Below, piece after piece: positions 49,101-60,362 of a stretch of 64,000 nt of DNA. The notes below the pieces were generated by a model. That model saw only the letters and a program-made list of their open reading frames with translations, made no database searches and was not told where the DNA came from. The first letter of the stretch is position 1. Each line of letters opens with the position of its first letter. The stretch covers positions 3,162,001-3,226,000 of the forward strand of contig CM022371.1 of NCBI GenBank assembly GCA_011800155.1, given 5' to 3'. Source of the stretch: Flammulina velutipes. Its lineage: Eukaryota; Basidiomycota; Agaricomycetes; Agaricales; Physalacriaceae. The translations under genes and the position numbers were made by a program.

Positions 49101-52100
49101 ATCTTTGTCTACCCTCGATTGAGAAATCTATGCTGAGGAACATCCAGGACACGTCTGTTGCATTGTTTTGTTACAAAATAGCGGAAGTTGACGTAGAAAC
49201 CGTCGATTTTGAGCTTATTCTATCTCATGTCTTCAATGTCAGTAACCAGTTGCATCGTCATGCAGTAGTTCTAACTTCATCTCAGGTCTTGTCTGACGTC
49301 AACACATCATTCGAGATCGTTATAGACTGTACTGCATTCTCTACGAAGGCAATACTTCCTCTACGTTGGACAAAGTACAGTCTAGAGCTCATCCCATATG
49401 ACATACGCACGAAGCTCCAGACGCTGTACGTCCTGAACAACAACATGGAAGGTCTGAAGTACATGAAACGCGTATTGAACTTCTGTGGTTGTAAGTGCAG
49501 AAGCCTTGGAATCAGCACCCGCTGACTAGCATGTAGCATTGACTATGGCCGTTAATATGCACCATGTCTCATCGGTGGGTGCGTTGATGGAGTATGTACC
49601 AGATATCCAGATGGATGACTTAGGCTATCCAGGTATTATTGCCATACTATCTTCATTAGCATTGCTAATGATTTCCACAGCCGAGTTGGAGCGCGAACAA
49701 TCTGAGGATATCACAACAGCGACGATTAAAGTGAGCCCTGTCAACCCAAATCAACCTGCTACCATCCGGATCGCTGCAACGCATGTTCGCATATCCTGTG
49801 TATGTCATTTTACTTCATACCCCAAGCGCTATACTAAGTACTATAGTTGTCATCTTCTGGAGCCACCGAGATCATACCAATGCCAGATATCAGTGATGCG
49901 TATGTCACTGGGACACGCGAGAAGAACGAGTTCATTATTCGGCGAAATCGACAAGGAACGACGGTATACTTGACGTCGCCATCGAATGACCACATCGTCA
50001 AGGTGAGTTTCCGTGACCTCGTTTAATTCATATCACTCAAGATACCGTAGAGTATAAGGGCTGCTAAAAGCCGTATTGCGGAAAACCACACGTCTTTGAG
50101 TGACAGATTCTCCCGATTCTCCAACATTCCCGCCACTCTCCTGCACGTAGGGATGTTAAACGTTGACGTGACCGACGAAGAGGTCCGGACAGCTGCATAT
50201 GACCTTCTAGGTGCGGTGTGCACATACCTCGGTTATGACAAGAATCCCATCGTTGCGTCGAAAGGTATCGTATTCCACGTATTGTGTTATTGTATGTTAA
50301 CCGTTCGCTAGCTGGCTTCATTCCCGGAGATCCCAGTGCTTTTGTCGTTCAATTGAGCGAGCGAATAGCCGAATTCGCCCCGCAACTAACATTGGACTTC
50401 ATATCCGAAGTGACTGCCGCCATGAACTTGGATCAGAAGACTCGCTCCCACATTGGACAATCAACAAGCTGCCTCTACTATCTCAGCCCTTGGATCAAGA
50501 ACTTTGCACATTTCGCCAACCCCATCAGCCCACTGTTTGATAGAACAGCGACCAGGCTGAGGGATTGCATTCGAGGATTGTCAGATCTGTCCATGTCATA
50601 CCCAGAGGTCAGCCACTACTACATCCATTCCTGAAGTCTCTCTTAACCATGCCCTAGCTACGGAGCGCGATACAGAAATACGTCTGGGCACAGATTGGAA
50701 CCCTGGAGTCTCAAGTTGTCGATATCGTCCTCGATGAACTCATTCGTGGTGCAATCGATTCTGGAGCAGGCACGAGCCGCTGTGAGGCGCACGCTCACAT
50801 CATTGCGTCGTTCTCTTCGATCGGTGTTCGAGGGAAATTATTCTCGAAGCTCAGAAAGGTATGTCAGTTTCAGTCTCCTGGAATCATCTAACGAGTCATT
50901 CAAGTCCATCATCAAAGCATCTCCGCGCCAGACGAGGTCACTGGTGGATAGCCATAACTGGAATGAAGTGTCCACACTCAGTCGCGTATGTCTCATCGCA
51001 GGGTACCAAACAAAGCAACCGCAACACAACCAACTGTACATACCAGAGGTTGTACACTCTGTCATGATGATTGCTGGCCTCGGCGCCACCATTGTGCGCA
51101 AATCAGTGTATGGGATCTTGATCAACCTCCTCCAATCACTCTTCCTTGGTCGCACAGACGATACCCTCCCCACGCCGGAGCTTACTCGCATAATGGCTGA
51201 AGTTACGGAGGATAGTACCCTGGAATTGTTTGGTCTCCGACGTGCCACGACGAGCAGTGAGTATACTAGATTCGATGCTCAGCCGGAGAGCGTCCTCTTA
51301 GAACAACATGAGCGCCTTGCCCGATTGTTGATGCGAACTATGGAAGCAGCAGCCGCGAATAAAGGTGAGCATATACTCGCATGCCTCTATCTATACCAAC
51401 ATACTTTCAAGGACTTCTGAATGTATGGCGTGCTCGTTGGATGAGCTTGGTCACATCTTCAGCCTTCCAGTATTCCTCCATGATCCAGATGCGCTCCTTC
51501 ACCGTCCTTGGAGTGCTCGCCACCTCTCATCTCGATGAAGACTTCCTCTACCAAGCATTAGTGGCGTTTTCTTCCTCCTTATCCATGATGGATCCTACCG
51601 ATACGTTGGCTCCTGTTGGCATCCTGCGTGCCATTTCCAAGCTTGTCCGTGGACTTCCGGAAGACACCAACTTTCTCCCCCAGCTCTTCTGGATGGGAAT
51701 AGCCTTCCTGCAATCTGGTTACATCAACTTCTACCCCGAAGCTGCTCGCCTCGTTCAAGTTACGTTGGAGGTTATGGACCAGCGGGAAGCATTCAAGGAT
51801 ACGCCAGTCTCGACTCACTTGTTGAATGCGCGATCACATTTGGAGGAGTTTGCTTGCGTGTTGGACCAGAATCTGGGTCTATCGTTCGATGCGAACTTTT
51901 CCTTTGCTCTCGCTGCTGTTGTGTTCAAAGGCATTCGCCGTCCAGGGGAGGTCAAAGATGCCGCAGAAAGTCTCTTACGGACAGCTCTTCGAGTCACTAC
52001 GCGATGGAAAGATGCTGGTGCTGCGGCAAACGGTCGTGTCGAGTCCCTCAGCCAGGATATCTTGGGTTACTTCCTTGCCCTTCTTCCAATATCGACGACC

Positions 52101-52742
52101 CCTGCAGAATACCGCACTCTGCTGAAGGAATGCGAGGCAGGTTTCTTGATTCCGGAAGTTGGGTCAACTACGTTCGATGGAGACATGAATGTTCCAGCTC
52201 CTTCTGCGACTTTCCTCGGGATCCAAGATGATCGTAGCACGGCTTTGTTCACCACATCATTCGTCTCTGCGATCTTGATTACAGCCCAAGGCGACGATAC
52301 AGAGACGCAGATTCTGTACAGCATCCTGTCCGATATTGCCACCATCTTCCCAGATATTGTTTCTATGGCGTAAGTCTTTTCCTTCTGTCCTAGAGAATGA
52401 TGCGCTGATGAGACCAATAGATACGAGAGTCTACAAGACAGGATCAAGGATACGTTCGCCAACTCGTCCAATGCGTATGTAATACGTTATGTATCCGATA
52501 TTATACGGGTGGCGCTGCAAGATACCACTCGCTGGAATGCGCGAGGATCAGCTTCCACGGTCGGCACGATGGATGACGGCTATCCGCGACTAGGACGGAA
52601 TCATCTCAATGCTCTTGACGAGTACGCGATGCCGGGACTAGGAAACCACTTCAAGTTCCTTCCTCCAGCAGAAGGATTTACTTCTATTGTACCCCATCTC
52701 GTTCGGATTGTAGATGCCATCGCACAACCCATTTCTGATTGA
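43116..52742 (+). CDS. Neurofibromin/Ira-type RasGAP
   Basis: Very large GTPase-activating protein that switches off Ras (cAMP/nutrient signalling in fungi), homologous to human NF1 and yeast Ira1/Ira2. About 9.6 kb with many 45-60 nt introns. N-terminus MPTRRPSTAAMSPPG, disordered; long HEAT-like helical body. RasGAP domain about 47,830-48,700: arginine finger in FNTRASLMSLLKFM (Arg codon 47857-47859), SAFAKIQGYNYLRQLIMPIV, LNVQFLTSKFLDLIYAS and FLRFISPAVVAPE, the family FLRxxxPA block. Then a Sec14/CRAL-TRIO-like segment (RWTKYSLELIPYDIRTKLQT, LYVLNNNMEGLKYMKRVL, about 49,370-49,490) with a PH-like domain, as in NF1. The C-terminal half is helical to HFKFLPPAEGF and PHLVRIVDAIAQPISD (stop 52740-52742). 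Identity firm; exon details inferred. Confidence 0.93.
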
Positions 52743-52972
52743 TTTCCCTACGTATTACTGTGTTTCTGTGCTCGTCTTTGTGGTCATGTCTTTATCATTG
52801 TACTGTATACTTACTGTAGGGTCTCTTTTGGGGAAGTATAATAATCAACACCCATGTAAATGCTCATCAATTCCCCAACTCACGGGTTTCGCCACTTCTA
52901 TCAGAGGCGTGTGTTTATACCTAAACGTCATGACCGTAATTCGGAATTCACTTCTCTGACTGGGCGACGACC

Positions 52973-53362
52973 ATGAGGATTAGTCTCACACTCGAGAACA
53001 ATGGCAGCGTCGCCCGAGACCACCTAGCGGCCGAGAGGACGTTCCTCGCATATGTTCGCACCAGCCTTGCGCTCGCCACAACAGGTGTCGCCCTCGTTCA
53101 GCTCTTCAGCATCGCCATGACATCAAATTCCACTTTCTCGCCCATTAGCGGTGCCGTAGGCCTATACGCGCGGCCGCTGGGTGCCACTACAGTGCTTCTG
53201 GCATTGATATTCCTAGTAGTGGGCGTCACGCGCTACTTCAGCATACAGGGCAAGCTGACCCAAGGGGTCTTTCCTGTTGCGCGGATTTTTATCGTTGGTC
53301 TGACCACGATTCTGGCTGCCTTGATTGCTATCGTATTTGGAGTGGTATTAGGAAAGAAGTAG
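52973..53362 (+). CDS. DUF202 (YidH-like) membrane protein
   Basis: Single-exon 129 aa protein, ATG at 52973. Matches the DUF202 family, related to the transmembrane domain of VTC polyphosphate subunits. The family motif ARDHLAAERTFLAYVRTSLA is followed by three predicted membrane spans: about residues 30-50 (ALATTGVALVQLFSIAM), 71-89 (TVLLALIFLVVGVTRYF) and 104-127 (IFIVGLTTILAALIAIVFGV). Ends VVLGKK. No VTC catalytic domain is present, so a direct role in polyphosphate is not shown. Lies 230 bp after the RasGAP stop on the same strand. Confidence 0.88.
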   Translation: MRISLTLENNGSVARDHLAAERTFLAYVRTSLALATTGVALVQLFSIAMTSNSTFSPISGAVGLYARPLGATTVLLALIFLVVGVTRYFSIQGKLTQGVFPVARIFIVGLTTILAALIAIVFGVVLGKK

Positions 53363-53550
53363 GATCGACAGAGTGCGTATGAACTTGACATCCTTTTTGA
53401 AATTGGGGACTGACGTGCTTTGATCAGTGTGGCGCATGTGCTTTGTTTACATTTCAGATACAAATGATAATGTCAAGGCTTCCGGGGTACATGATACATA
53501 ACTTAACGCGAAAAAGTACAGCAGTGGTTGAGTACACGTTATTGTTAACA

Positions 53551-54213
53551 TTATATTCCGTACGCGGGAGGGTTATCAGCCGGCGCAGGTGCCTCAATGG
53601 CGGTAGCTGATGTAGAGCCAGCGAGATGCACAGTCGTGCCCACCGGCGAGTCGTATCGGGCTACAATCAACAATCAGTGCGAGACCGATGGTATGATGAT
53701 GGTGCACCTACGTGGCCCATCGTAGGTCTCCTGGATAGCTTCCCGTTTCATGTAGATCGCCCTCTCTCGTGTCTTCTCCAGCAAAGCCACAAACTGGAAC
53801 ATTGCCTGGTTCTTTATACGCACTTCGAGCGTGGTCCCAGTGGTCAAGCCACCGTCTGGGGATGGTAGTACCTCCAGTAAGAGGTAGTTGCTGCCGAACG
53901 TTGGTTGTTCGAATTTGGTTGAGAGGATAGAGTGGAGGGGGATCGATAGGGACTCCAGAGTGGAAGGAGAAGGCGATGCAAATAGGAACTATAGGCAATG
54001 GTCTGTTAGATAGGCGACTGGCCAGTGAACAAGACGTACTCGTTGATCAGTGATCCACAGGCGTCCTGAGGCTTTGAGGCTCTTCGCTGTCTTTCCATTG
54101 TCCGGTATTTGGAGGACGAGGTCGACACCAGAGTCGATAGTTAGCACAGTCATTTCGTTAGGAAGAGGTATAGGATTTCTCCTGTCATCGAACATAACAC
54201 AGTTGAGCGCCAT
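53551..54213 (-). CDS. GRAM/WBP2-like protein with PPxY tail
   Basis: Similar to WW-domain-binding protein 2: a GRAM/PH-like domain followed by a PY motif recruiting Nedd4/Rsp5-type ubiquitin ligases. Start MALNCVMFDDRRNPIPLPNE at 54213. Core: TVLTIDSGVDLVLQIPD, KASGRLWITDQR, then after an intron FLFASPSPSTLESLSIPLHS and NYLLLEVLPSPDGGL. MFQFVALLEKTRERAIYMKR ends the domain. C-terminus holds ATAIEAPAPADNPPAYGI, with PPAY as a WW ligand; stop 53553-53551. Two short introns (about 53990-54040, 53660-53720). Role as a Rsp5 adaptor is inferred. Confidence 0.8.
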
Positions 54214-54307
54214 GATGGTAACGGTGAGAGATGCGAGTGGAAGCCTAGTGTGACAGGATGAGCGAAAGCACGCAAGGATCTAACGGCAACCCTGAGAAAA
54301 CAACTAC

Positions 54308-54391
54308 GGCTCCCTGGCGCAATGGTAGCGCGTTTGGCTTCGATCGCTTAACGGTACCAAAAGGTTGCAGGTTCGAGTCCTGCGGTGGTCA
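54308..54391 (+). tRNA. tRNA-Arg (UCG) with 12-nt intron
   Basis: Cloverleaf is visible: D-arm GCGC AATGGTA GCGC; anticodon stem TTTGG (54333-54337) pairs CCAAA (54357-54361); T-arm GCAGG TTCGAGT CCTGC. The anticodon TCG is 54340-54342 and a 12-nt intron fits 54344-54355, at the canonical place one base after the anticodon. A T-run follows (54392 on), as expected of a Pol III terminator. The acceptor stem has two G-U pairs and one mismatch (C5-T68), so it may be imperfectly charged or slightly degraded. Confidence 0.72.
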
Positions 54392-54419
54392 TTTTTGCCG
54401 CTCTCATGATCATGCGATT

Positions 54420-54708
54420 GCACAAGGTCAAACCTAAATATGTAGGTTTTCTCGGAGAGAATCAAGGCAGCAAGGCCTACTTGGTCGTCTGGGACAAGAA
54501 CGTGTAATGGCATGTTCATTCCGCAGGACAGCGGAGTGCGGTGTACCATGGCTAACGCATCGGATCCGTGGACTACAAGTTTCACTGTTGCATCGAGTAG
54601 TGGAGTTAAACATTTGAGTCGGGAATATTGGTCAGCTCGAACCAGAGCCATAGTAAAGGAAAAGAGACTGGTCTGAATTAGATCAAAGGACACAAAGGAC
54701 AGACACAA
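54420..54708 (-). pseudogene. Fragment of a hypothetical fungal protein
   Basis: Open frame whose middle reads coherently, for example VVHGSDALAMVHRTPLSCGM and NMPLHVLVPDDQVGLAALIL, a pattern I associate with uncharacterised basidiomycete proteins (HGSDAL and LxVLVPDDQ blocks). It is much shorter than expected, has no clear promoter, and its frame continues antisense through the tRNA gene, so I read it as a truncated relic rather than a working gene. Confidence 0.35.
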
Positions 54709-54892
54709 CAGACAAGAGGTTGTACATGACCGTGACGAGTATTTTAATTAGGCACGTGTCATGACGCGTCGCCAACGTGCCGCGATCGTGTCGTGACTGT
54801 TACCAACATTTTTTCAAATTCCTGTCTTCCTACCTTCACTAGCTTTCACTGTCCTCGACTGCTAGACTTCCTTGGCCTCTGAAAACGCGTAA

Positions 54893-56940
54893 ATGTTAGT
54901 TAGACTGAGAGCTTCATTCACCAAGATGCCCTCTGCCCCTCGCCGTGCACCTCGCGCACCTCGCGCTCCCCCCACAATCACGTCTCCTGTAGCAACACCG
55001 TCGCTCAACCGGATGGCGTCCCATTTCTCCCAACGCACTTTCAAGGACCTGTCTATCTCTCCCGCTTCAAAAGCTGCTATTGAGCACGAGTACGCAGCTA
55101 TCAAATACTTAATGACCCATACTAAATGGCGGCGCCTAGATTTATGACTGAAGTTCAAGGTATGTCTCCATGTGTAGGACAGAGAATACTCAATCGAGCC
55201 TTTAATAGCCCAGACATTAGATGTGCGTTTGCCACTCGTGTCCTATCTTTCATATTCCTAATCTTCATTCAGAGCGCGCTAAAAGGCGAAAATCTACTGG
55301 TACAAGCACGTACAGGAACAGGTGAGCATTTATCACCGACTACTCTTATCTCCACATTTACCAGCGTTCTCATAGGCAAAACCTTGGCTTTCCTACTTCC
55401 CGCAGTCGAAACCGTCGCCAAATCCCCGACGCGTGGCGGAGTGTCAGTCTTGATCCTTGCTCCTACCAGAGAATTGGCTCAACAGGTCACACCCTCATAC
55501 CCACTTTGAGTTATCCTGACTTACGCTATCTTAGATCGAAGTTGAAGGTCGACCACTCGCTGCAAAACACGGAATGAAAATCGCCACAGCATACGGAGGC
55601 AAATCGTAATCGTTCATTTTCTATCCAGTGATCTCGTACTAACAGGCGCATAGACGTGGTCCTCAAATAAATGCAATCAACAAAGGATGCGATGTACTAG
55701 TTGCCACACCCGGTCGTCTACATGACCTCCTGTCAAATTTCGACGTCAAATCCAAGTTTTCGAACTTGAAGTTCTATATCCTGGACGAAGTCGATCGTCT
55801 ACTTGACATCGGTTTCCAGAAACAATTGGACGAGATCGCAAAATTCTTGCCCAACCCACAGGAGAAGCCTCGTCAGACTTTGTTCTTCTCTGCGACTATT
55901 GATGACCGGGTCAAACAAGTAGGATCAGCCCACCTCTCTGCTTATATGACTGCTGACTGAGTCTCATAGATTGCTAAAGTACAGCTCCGCGGAAACTTCA
56001 AGTTCGTGAGTACTGTAGGAGAAGACGAAGGTCTCACGCACGAGCATGGTAACTTTGGTGTTCACAAGTGCATGATGACGAGTGACTGACCACCCCTCAG
56101 TTGAACAAAACCACATCGTTGCGCCCTTCGCGCAGCATCTACCAACGCTCCTGCACTTGATCAAAGAAGACCAAGCAACCCATGGCGCTAAGTCTAAGGT
56201 TATGGTTTTCTTCACGACAGCTCGTCAAGTGGGTTTCGCCGCCACGGCATGCAGGACATTGGCCATGACTGTCGAAGAGGTCCATTCTCGCCTGGGTCAA
56301 GGCGCCCGCAACACAAACACTGAACGCTTCAGAAAAGCGCCCGGTGGTGTCCTGCTCTCGTCGGATGTCGCTGCACGCGGTGTGGATTTCCCGGGGTGAG
56401 TCCTCTTTGGCTGATAAATGGACATTGTTAACCATATCTTTGCATTATAGTATCACCTTGGTTATACAGGTCGGTATCCCCTCAGACGGCGAGCAGTATG
56501 TTCATCGGTTGGGAAGAACAGCCAGGGCCGGCGCTGCTGGGCGTGGAGTGCTCATCCTGGACAGTTCTGAAGTTCCATTTCTGCAAGATCGGACGATGAA
56601 GACCATAGCGCTTCGTCCAATGGCGCCACCTTCTCCCGAGATCATCCAGGCGTTCTCATTGCAGCTTTCGGATGCATTCAAATCCGTGAACGATGCTGAC
56701 AAGAGCAAAGCATATCTCGGATGGTTGGGCTATTACAACGGGCAGAGGAAGATCCTTGGGTGGACTACGATAAAGCTGGTAGAGAAGGCGAACGAGTACT
56801 CCAGGGATTGTCTCGGGTGGACCGACGCGTCCTCGCCTGAGATATCGACTATGGCCGTTTCAAAGATGGGGTTGAAGGGTGTACCTGGTATCAACGCCGT
56901 CAAGATGGCCCGCACGACTTCAAGATACACACGCGCTTAG
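54893..56940 (+). CDS. Mitochondrial DEAD-box-type RNA helicase (Mss116-like)
   Basis: ATP-dependent RNA helicase/chaperone, probably mitochondrial: the N-terminus MLVRLRASFTKMPSAPRRAP is Arg-rich without acidic residues, like a presequence. Helicase motifs in order: Q-region FMTEVQ, motif I ARTGTGKT, Ia PTRELAQQ, Ib TPGRL, motif II DEVD (not DEAD) in FYILDEVDRLLDIGFQKQL, motif III SAT, motif IV MVFFTTARQ, V SSDVAARGVDFPG, VI HRLGRTARAG. The C-terminal extension (LGYYNGQRKILGW-type, ending MARTTSRYTRA, stop 56938-56940) fits Mss116 relatives. The exon structure between 55140 and 55290 is uncertain. Introns about 50-60 nt elsewhere. Confidence 0.9.
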
Positions 56941-57074
56941 ATGACTGCATATACACATTCTCTCTCTCGTAGACTTCTGTAATAGAGTAAAGATTACTTG
57001 ATATAGATTAATTATATTCCAATGCACGGGTATCTGTGAGTCGTGATGATGCTAGCCAAGAGAGTCATGTCCGT

Positions 57075-59093
57075 TCACTTCAGATCCGAAATATATGAAA
57101 GTACGTGAGAAGACCGTGGGATAATGGTACATTTGAATGGTTTGAGATGGCTGTGAGAATAGATTTTGTGAATACGAGGCGTTCACTCGGGAAAGATACA
57201 CTCACACTACGGTTGCGTTCGTCCAATCCAGCTCTGGGTCGACTTCTTCCTTATCTTCGTTCAGTGGTTTGGTGATGCTGAACACTGTGAGGATACTAGC
57301 TATGTTGAGGAAGAGTGACATCTCAGCCAGGTGGACTCCTTAAGGAAAGCCACAAGTGAGTATTACTACTGGCCATTGGTTCGAAATAGATTCTTACCCG
57401 GACACGCTCTCCTGCCAAATCCAAACACATATTTGAATGGATCCGTCTCCGGTGACGCACCAAGATGACGATCCGGGTTGAAGCGATGAGGATCCATGTA
57501 CATCTCGGGATCGTGGGTTATGCCCCTGCATAGAGAGAATTAGTCTCGGCCGTGTATCAAGTTCACGCGGACGTGTACCATATATTTGCGATGACTGTGG
57601 CACCCTTGGGAATGTGGAAGCCGGCATATATGTCGTCCTCTTTCGCACGGTGCCTAAGACCTTGTGGGACCCCCAGGGTAAGTTCCGCGTCTCAGCTCGG
57701 GATACAAACTGCACTCACCAAGTGGCGCCACCGGTCCCCATCGAATCACTTCCTTGATGAGTGCGCGGACGTACGGCAGCGAATCGATATCCTCGAGAGT
57801 CGGTAATCTCCCGGCCCCGATGACTTCCTCAATCTCGGCTTGAGCTTGTGTCTGCGCATCCGGGAACATGGCCATGAGGTAGAAGAAGGAAGACATCACT
57901 GATACGGTCTGGAAGTATCTTATTAGTTGCGTGATAAGAAAGTATAGGTCGGACAGAAAGTCTTACCGTGTCTGCTCCACCAAGGTACAGTGCCGCGCTA
58001 CACCACTTTAGAGTATCCTCTTCTTCTGCACTCGGGCATGTCGGTTGGCCGTCCCGATGAAGGAATTGAGAGACGAAGGATTCGATGTAGTTTCCTGAAG
58101 CCTGTAAAGATCGGCCAGGTAAGCTAGCCGTACAGGGAATAGTAACAGTCGAACGAACTATTAGCTTCTTGGCCCAGTTGAATGTCAACGACTCCAAGTC
58201 CATTGCCTTATAGTCACGGGCGATCTTCTTGAACCTGGCGAATGGTAACCACGTCGGTAGGTATTGTACTGTATGGTCATCCTTCAGATATTGACGCCAC
58301 ACTGTCACTTTAGACTCACGAAGAGGGATAAAGTCCACAAGATACGGACGACCGAGACGCTTCTCATTCTCCGCAAAGAAGTCCTCAATCAGATTGACGA
58401 ATTGGTCATTATCTGGTGATACCTCATAGCCGTAAGCGACCTGGAGGACGACTCCAGCGGCGTTCCTGAAGATGCAAGAAGGTAAGCTAAGATCTGTGAG
58501 ATGGGGTATAGATTACTCGCCTGCGAAGGTGATGCATGAAGTTCTCTGGTGTCTGTGACAGATTTTGCAAGAGGTTCCTGAGCTCTCGTTCTTGAATGGG
58601 GCGGTAGGTGAGAGTGGCGCGCGGGTTCAAGCCAGAGTGAAGCATCTTTCGGTACGACCTGAATCGCGGGTGGTCGTAGCTGATGTGAAAGACGCTATTC
58701 CCCCTTCCTGCAAGTGAACCCATAACCCAAACAGGGCGATCGGAGTATAGAGATGAACGAGAATCCAATAGATCTGTGGCGGCTTTCCCGGTGTTAAGGA
58801 TAATAGTCGTCTGGTTGAAATAGCGTAAGTACGTGAGCGGTCCTAAGAAGCGTGGTGTTTGAGGTGTGGGGTATTACATATCATGGAGAAACCTTACCGT
58901 AGAACTTGGCCCATGAGGCGTACGTGATCCAAGGGTGTACAATCGGCAACTGGAGATAATTCCCTAGTAGAGGCCACCTAGTAGGACCAGGCGGTAGCGG
59001 GAACCTTGTTGGTTTTTGAGAGTACTTCCAACTCAGAAGAATGACAATTGGAGCCAGAAGAAGGTAGAGTGGTAGAAATTGGCTACCCGTCAT
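57075..59093 (-). CDS. Cytochrome P450 monooxygenase
   Basis: ER-anchored haem-thiolate monooxygenase; substrate unknown, family typical of wood- or litter-decay basidiomycetes. Membrane anchor [20 protein letters not shown] at the N-terminus (start 59093), then the Pro-rich hinge [38 protein letters not shown]-helix [20 protein letters not shown]; ExxR in [27 protein letters not shown]; haem loop [13 protein letters not shown] with the Cys ligand (about 57400-57420). The last exon, after an intron near 57140-57193, gives [20 protein letters not shown] and stop 57077-57075. Ten or so introns. A TATA box lies 70-77 bp upstream of the ATG. Confidence 0.93.
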
Positions 59094-59162
59094 AGTGAGG
59101 AAGGAGGACAGAGACGCGGAAGAGGGGATGGTGATGATGTGGTCACTGAGACATTCGGGTCC

Positions 59163-59170
59163 TTTTTATA
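59163..59170 (-). promoter_or_regulatory. TATA box of P450 gene
   Basis: TATAAAAA on the minus strand, 70-77 bp upstream of the P450 ATG. Confidence 0.55.
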
Positions 59171-59485
59171 CCTTAGACCAAGTCGTATGACGGGACGTTG
59201 ACATCTTCCACTGAGAGTTAGCATAGCCGTGGAGTTTACATGCTTAGCACCAGGGACTTGAACAAGTTTTTGATAAAGCCGTCTCTCGGGTTCGAGTCCG
59301 CGCGCCGTAAGTCAAGGATCGAAACATGGTCTATTTCCTCGCAAACACCGGGAGCGCAAGAAGAAGGATGTGCCAGTGATGCGCACGCGAAGTTCGAACT
59401 AAGTTAACCTATGCATTGTTCTCGGATCATCAGCTAACCAAGGCAGAGATTGTGTTAGGCAGACCTCAGGCTACGACTAGTAGTC

Positions 59486-59501
59486 CCCACAGATCTGTGG
59501 G
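59486..59501. repeat. Perfect 16-bp palindrome
   Basis: CCCACAGATCTGTGGG equals its own reverse complement. It sits about 390 bp upstream of the P450 start and could be a dimeric transcription-factor site or a hairpin. Confidence 0.6.
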
Positions 59502-60362
59502 AGTGTGCAATGTTTGACCGCGGAACGTCTGCTATTTCTCGGATTCACTAGTGGTGGTGGTGGGGGCCACCAAGGGTGAAAGTGATCGGAATACTTTGAC
59601 CGAGGAAATAACTGGAAACACACGTTTGTGACAGTGATGATGCGTCACAAGAGCCGCCACTGAAATCTGGTGGAATGTTTCCAGTACAGAAGCGAAGGGG
59701 ACAATATATGTATATACTTCATTAACTCGCCACTACATGTCATAAACTGAAACTCACCTTGTTGAAACATTCTGCGCCCGCCACACAATTGACATCGAAT
59801 GTTCTCTCTGAATGAGTATAAGCCTAACTACACCGGAATCCATGAAAAGTTTAATAGTCTGGCATGTCTCTCCGGCACCGGCAAGCGACCTGCAGACGCT
59901 ATGCCACCAACCAAGTAGATCTTCTTCAGATTGTCAATGCTTCTGCTCTATTTGTGCGGAAGAAGCGTACCTACTAGTCCTCTTGAATGCCCTAGTGTGA
60001 CGTTGAAAGCTACTAATGCTTGACCGCTATAATTGACCGGCTGGCGCACCAAACGGACAAACGGAACATCAAACCCTTCTGCCCAGAGCAGTCATGAAGC
60101 AAATGCGGCCATTCTCACCAAGCGGTGACCTATAGGTATAGTACGGTCTTTCGACGCGAACAGTGAGTCGAAGTCATCAGCAAATTCAGAGACGAACGGA
60201 GTCCCAAGTTGCTGCTCCGTTTCTTCACGTTGAGATACCAGCTGGGATCTACAGGAGCATCGAACTTGAGGCTAAAGGAAAAGAAACTGTCGTTCGGTGC
60301 GAAGTCCCGCGGAGAGGAGGAAAACCGCACATAAAAGTGAGGTGATGAATTAGGCAAACCAC

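Larger units (their letters stand above)
54214..54892. other. Region between GRAM gene and helicase, with tRNA and gene relic
   Basis: 679 bases. Besides the tRNA it holds a minus-strand coding-like piece at 54420-54708 and the helicase promoter. CACGTG-like and ACGCGT motifs occur at about 54750-54770. Confidence 0.5.
59094..60362. other. Intergenic, P450 to CDC7
   Basis: About 1.27 kb. It holds the P450 promoter, the palindrome at 59486-59501, a perfect tRNA B-box match at 59289-59299 that has no surrounding cloverleaf, and the CDC7 3' flank. No coding-like frame. Confidence 0.5.
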
